Origin: Chloroflexota bacterium
GTDB taxonomy: Bacteria; Chloroflexota; Anaerolineae; Ardenticatenales; Ardenticatenaceae
Assembly (NCBI GenBank): GCA_003520455.1
Contig: DOUV01000362.1
Coordinates: 1-7,321, forward strand
Direction of reading: 5' to 3'
DNA: 7,321 nucleotides
Under the pieces are notes generated by a model that was not told the origin of the DNA, made no database searches, and worked only from the letters and a program-made list of their open reading frames with translations. Positions 6,103 through 7,321 of the stretch are shown here, one piece after another. How positions within the stretch are numbered: the stretch's first letter is position 1; each line of letters begins with the position of its first letter. The translations under genes and the position numbers were made by a program.

Positions 6103-6990
6103 ATGCAGGAATTGAACTCCCCATCGCCGTCAACCCGATTGGCGTTCACCATTCGCGAACTGAAGACTGTTGAAGAGTTTCGCACGGCTGAAGTGGTCCA
6201 ACGAAACATCTGGGCGATGCCGGACCGCCTCGAGGTCGTGCCGTTACACCTGTTGTTGACCGCGCAGAAGAACGGTGGGCTGGTGCTCGGCGCATTCGAC
6301 GCCGCGGGGACCATGGTCGGTTTCCTGTTCGGCTTCCCGGGCCGGACCGCCGGCGGCCGTTGGAAACAGTGCTCCCACATGGCGGGTGTCCTGCCGGACT
6401 ATCGCCGCAGCGGGCTGGGCGAGGCGCTCAAGCGCTACCAGCGCGAGTTTGTGCTGCGCCAGGGGCTGGATCTGATCACCTGGACCTTCGACCCGTTGGA
6501 GGGCGTCAACGCGACTCTCAACTTCGCCAAGCTCGGTGCAGTGTGCCGGACGTACGAGCGCGACCTCTATGGGAGCATGGCGGACAGGCTCAATCAAGGG
6601 CTGCCGAGCGATCGCTTTGAGGTCGAATGGTGGATTGCCGGGCCGCGCGTCGCGTCGCGGATGCAGCAAGGGCCCGCGCGGCTGCGGCTGGCCGACATGG
6701 AGCGGGCCGGCGCGCAGCGAGTCAACCAGACTGAAGTGGAAGGCGGACTGCGATATCCGCTAGCGCCGGATCTGGACGGGCGGGCCTCCCTGCTGCTCGT
6801 CGAAATCCCGGCAGATTTTCAGGCGATCAAAGCGCTCTCGCGAGAGATCGCCGCTGCCTGGCGGGAGCACACCCGCACGATTTTCGAAGCCTACTTTCAG
6901 GCGGGCCACTGGGCCACCGAGTTCTTCAGCGATCACAGCGAAGGCGAGCGGCGCAACTTCTATGTATTGCAGCGGGATGCGCGCCCGTGA
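6103..6990 (+). CDS. GNAT superfamily N-acyltransferase, COG3375 type
   Basis: This 295-residue protein carries one GNAT domain that would transfer an acyl group from acyl-CoA to an amine. The acyl-CoA-binding motif A is visible as HMAGVLPDYRRSGLGEALK, with R101-R-S-G-L-G106 forming the pyrophosphate loop. It is followed by LITWTFDPLEGVNATLNFAKLG (about 124-145), a block characteristic of COG3375 proteins, and by RTYERDLYG. A longer C-terminal part ends in VEIPADFQAIKAL and an EAYFQAGHWATEFF-type segment before YVLQRD, also normal for this group. The ATG at 6103 gives about 13 residues before the usual domain start (FTIRELKTVEEF); its ribosome site is weak, and a TTG at 6139 is possible. It lies 55 bases after the creatininase-family gene and just before a racemase-family gene. 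That pairing suggests an amino acid N-succinyl- or N-acyltransferase, as in the Geobacillus D- to L-amino acid pathway. The acyl donor and substrate are inferred. Confidence 0.85.
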   Translation: MQELNSPSPSTRLAFTIRELKTVEEFRTAEVVQRNIWAMPDRLEVVPLHLLLTAQKNGGLVLGAFDAAGTMVGFLFGFPGRTAGGRWKQCSHMAGVLPDYRRSGLGEALKRYQREFVLRQGLDLITWTFDPLEGVNATLNFAKLGAVCRTYERDLYGSMADRLNQGLPSDRFEVEWWIAGPRVASRMQQGPARLRLADMERAGAQRVNQTEVEGGLRYPLAPDLDGRASLLLVEIPADFQAIKALSREIAAAWREHTRTIFEAYFQAGHWATEFFSDHSEGERRNFYVLQRDARP

Positions 6991-6998
6991 TGTGTGAC
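6986..6998 (+). repeat. Half copy of the CGTGATGCGTGAC repeat at the GNAT stop
   Basis: CGTGATGTGTGAC here matches CGTGATGCGTGAC at 5200-5212 at 12 of 13 bases. The stop codon of the GNAT gene (TGA, 6988-6990) lies within it, as the M81 stop lies in the overlapping repeat unit upstream. The opposing arm is missing here, so no strong hairpin forms. Confidence 0.45.
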
Positions 6999-7029
6999 AC
7001 GTATGCAACTCAAAACGAGACTACCCACC

Positions 7030-7321
7030 ATGACTGCTATCAAAATCGATCGGATCGAGCTTCGCTTGATCTGCATGCAGCTCAAGACCCCGTTCCGCAC
7101 CAGCTTTGGGTTGGCCCACGACCGCTACTGCATCATCGTCAGCGCGCATGGTGAGGGGCTGACCGGGTGGGGCGAGTGCGTCGCCTCGCAGGGCATGCCC
7201 ACGGGCGACGTGGCCGACTGGGCCTTTTACTCCTACGAAACCGTGGAGACCGCCTGGCACATCTTGAAGGACTTTCTCGCCCCGGCCCTCGCCGGCCGAA
7301 GCGTGGCGTCGGCCGGCGAAG
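7030..7321 (+). CDS. MenC / N-acylamino acid racemase family protein (enolase superfamily), 3'-truncated
   Basis: The first 97 codons of an enolase-superfamily enzyme run off the window. The visible part is the N-terminal capping domain. It shows IKIDRIELRLI, KTPFRTSFG (19-27), GLTGWGECVA (43-52), and FYSYETVETAWHILKDFLAPAL, all typical of the o-succinylbenzoate synthase / N-acylamino acid (N-succinylamino acid) racemase group. Both activities occur in this family, often in one protein, and cannot be separated from the N terminus. The catalytic lysines and metal ligands are outside the window. No menaquinone genes are near, and the adjacent acyltransferase gene favours a racemase role over MenC. 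About a dozen residues (53-65, with GMPTGDVADW) appear inserted between GWGECVA and FYSYET. The start at 7030 fits the domain; an in-frame ATG at 7003 would add 9 residues. Neither has a strong ribosome site. Confidence 0.88.
   Translation, partial: MTAIKIDRIELRLICMQLKTPFRTSFGLAHDRYCIIVSAHGEGLTGWGECVASQGMPTGDVADWAFYSYETVETAWHILKDFLAPALAGRSVASAGE

Noticed and set aside
7003..7089. Similar stretches ATGCAACTCAAAACG (7003) and ATGCAGCTCAAGACC (7075), both reading MQLKT in the same frame
   Set aside because: Twelve of 15 bases match, but the spans are short and the flanks are unrelated; the second is a conserved family segment. It may be chance, so no duplication is claimed.
1..7321. CRISPR array, tRNA, rRNA, transposase or phage genes
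   Set aside because: No regularly spaced repeats, no tRNA-like cloverleaf or rRNA segment noticed, and every sizeable gene belongs to a transport or metabolic family.

Overview
The window looks like part of a catabolic operon from a GC-rich bacterium. All seven genes are on the + strand, lie close together, and use G/C-ending codons. The gene mix (family 5 peptide importer, M81 hydrolase, creatininase-like amidohydrolase, COG3375-type GNAT, and an enolase-superfamily racemase/OSB-synthase protein) and the short intergenic repeats suggest an environmental bacterium such as a member of the Chloroflexota. That assignment is an inference; no marker gene is present.

Layout. Bases 1-1484 hold the 3' part of a family 5 extracellular solute-binding protein whose start lies before the window. 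A 321-base gap (1485-1805) has no convincing gene but contains two strong hairpins: a pyrimidine/purine repeat palindrome at 1589-1611 and a 13-bp-arm inverted repeat at 1723-1768. Then come two DppB/DppC-type permease genes (1806-2744 and 2737-3627) that overlap by 8 bases. After a 100-base gap with a hairpin and a T-tract comes an M81/MlrC-family metallohydrolase with a probable TTG start (3728-5197). A perfect 14-bp inverted repeat follows its stop. Next are a creatininase-family metal-dependent amidohydrolase (5271-6047), a GNAT N-acyltransferase of the COG3375 type (6103-6990), and the first 97 codons of a MenC/N-acylamino acid racemase-family enzyme (7030 to the window end).

How the genes may work together. 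The binding protein and permeases would import a peptide or other oligopeptide-like compound. The M81 and creatininase-family enzymes are metal-dependent hydrolases suited to peptide or cyclic amide bonds. The GNAT next to a racemase-family gene recalls the D- to L-amino acid pathway described in Geobacillus kaustophilus: N-succinylation of a D-amino acid, racemisation by N-succinylamino acid racemase, then L-specific desuccinylation. The best reading is an uptake and salvage operon for peptides or amides, possibly containing D-amino acids. The substrate is not proven by sequence. No ABC ATPase gene and no M20-type deacylase gene is seen in this window.
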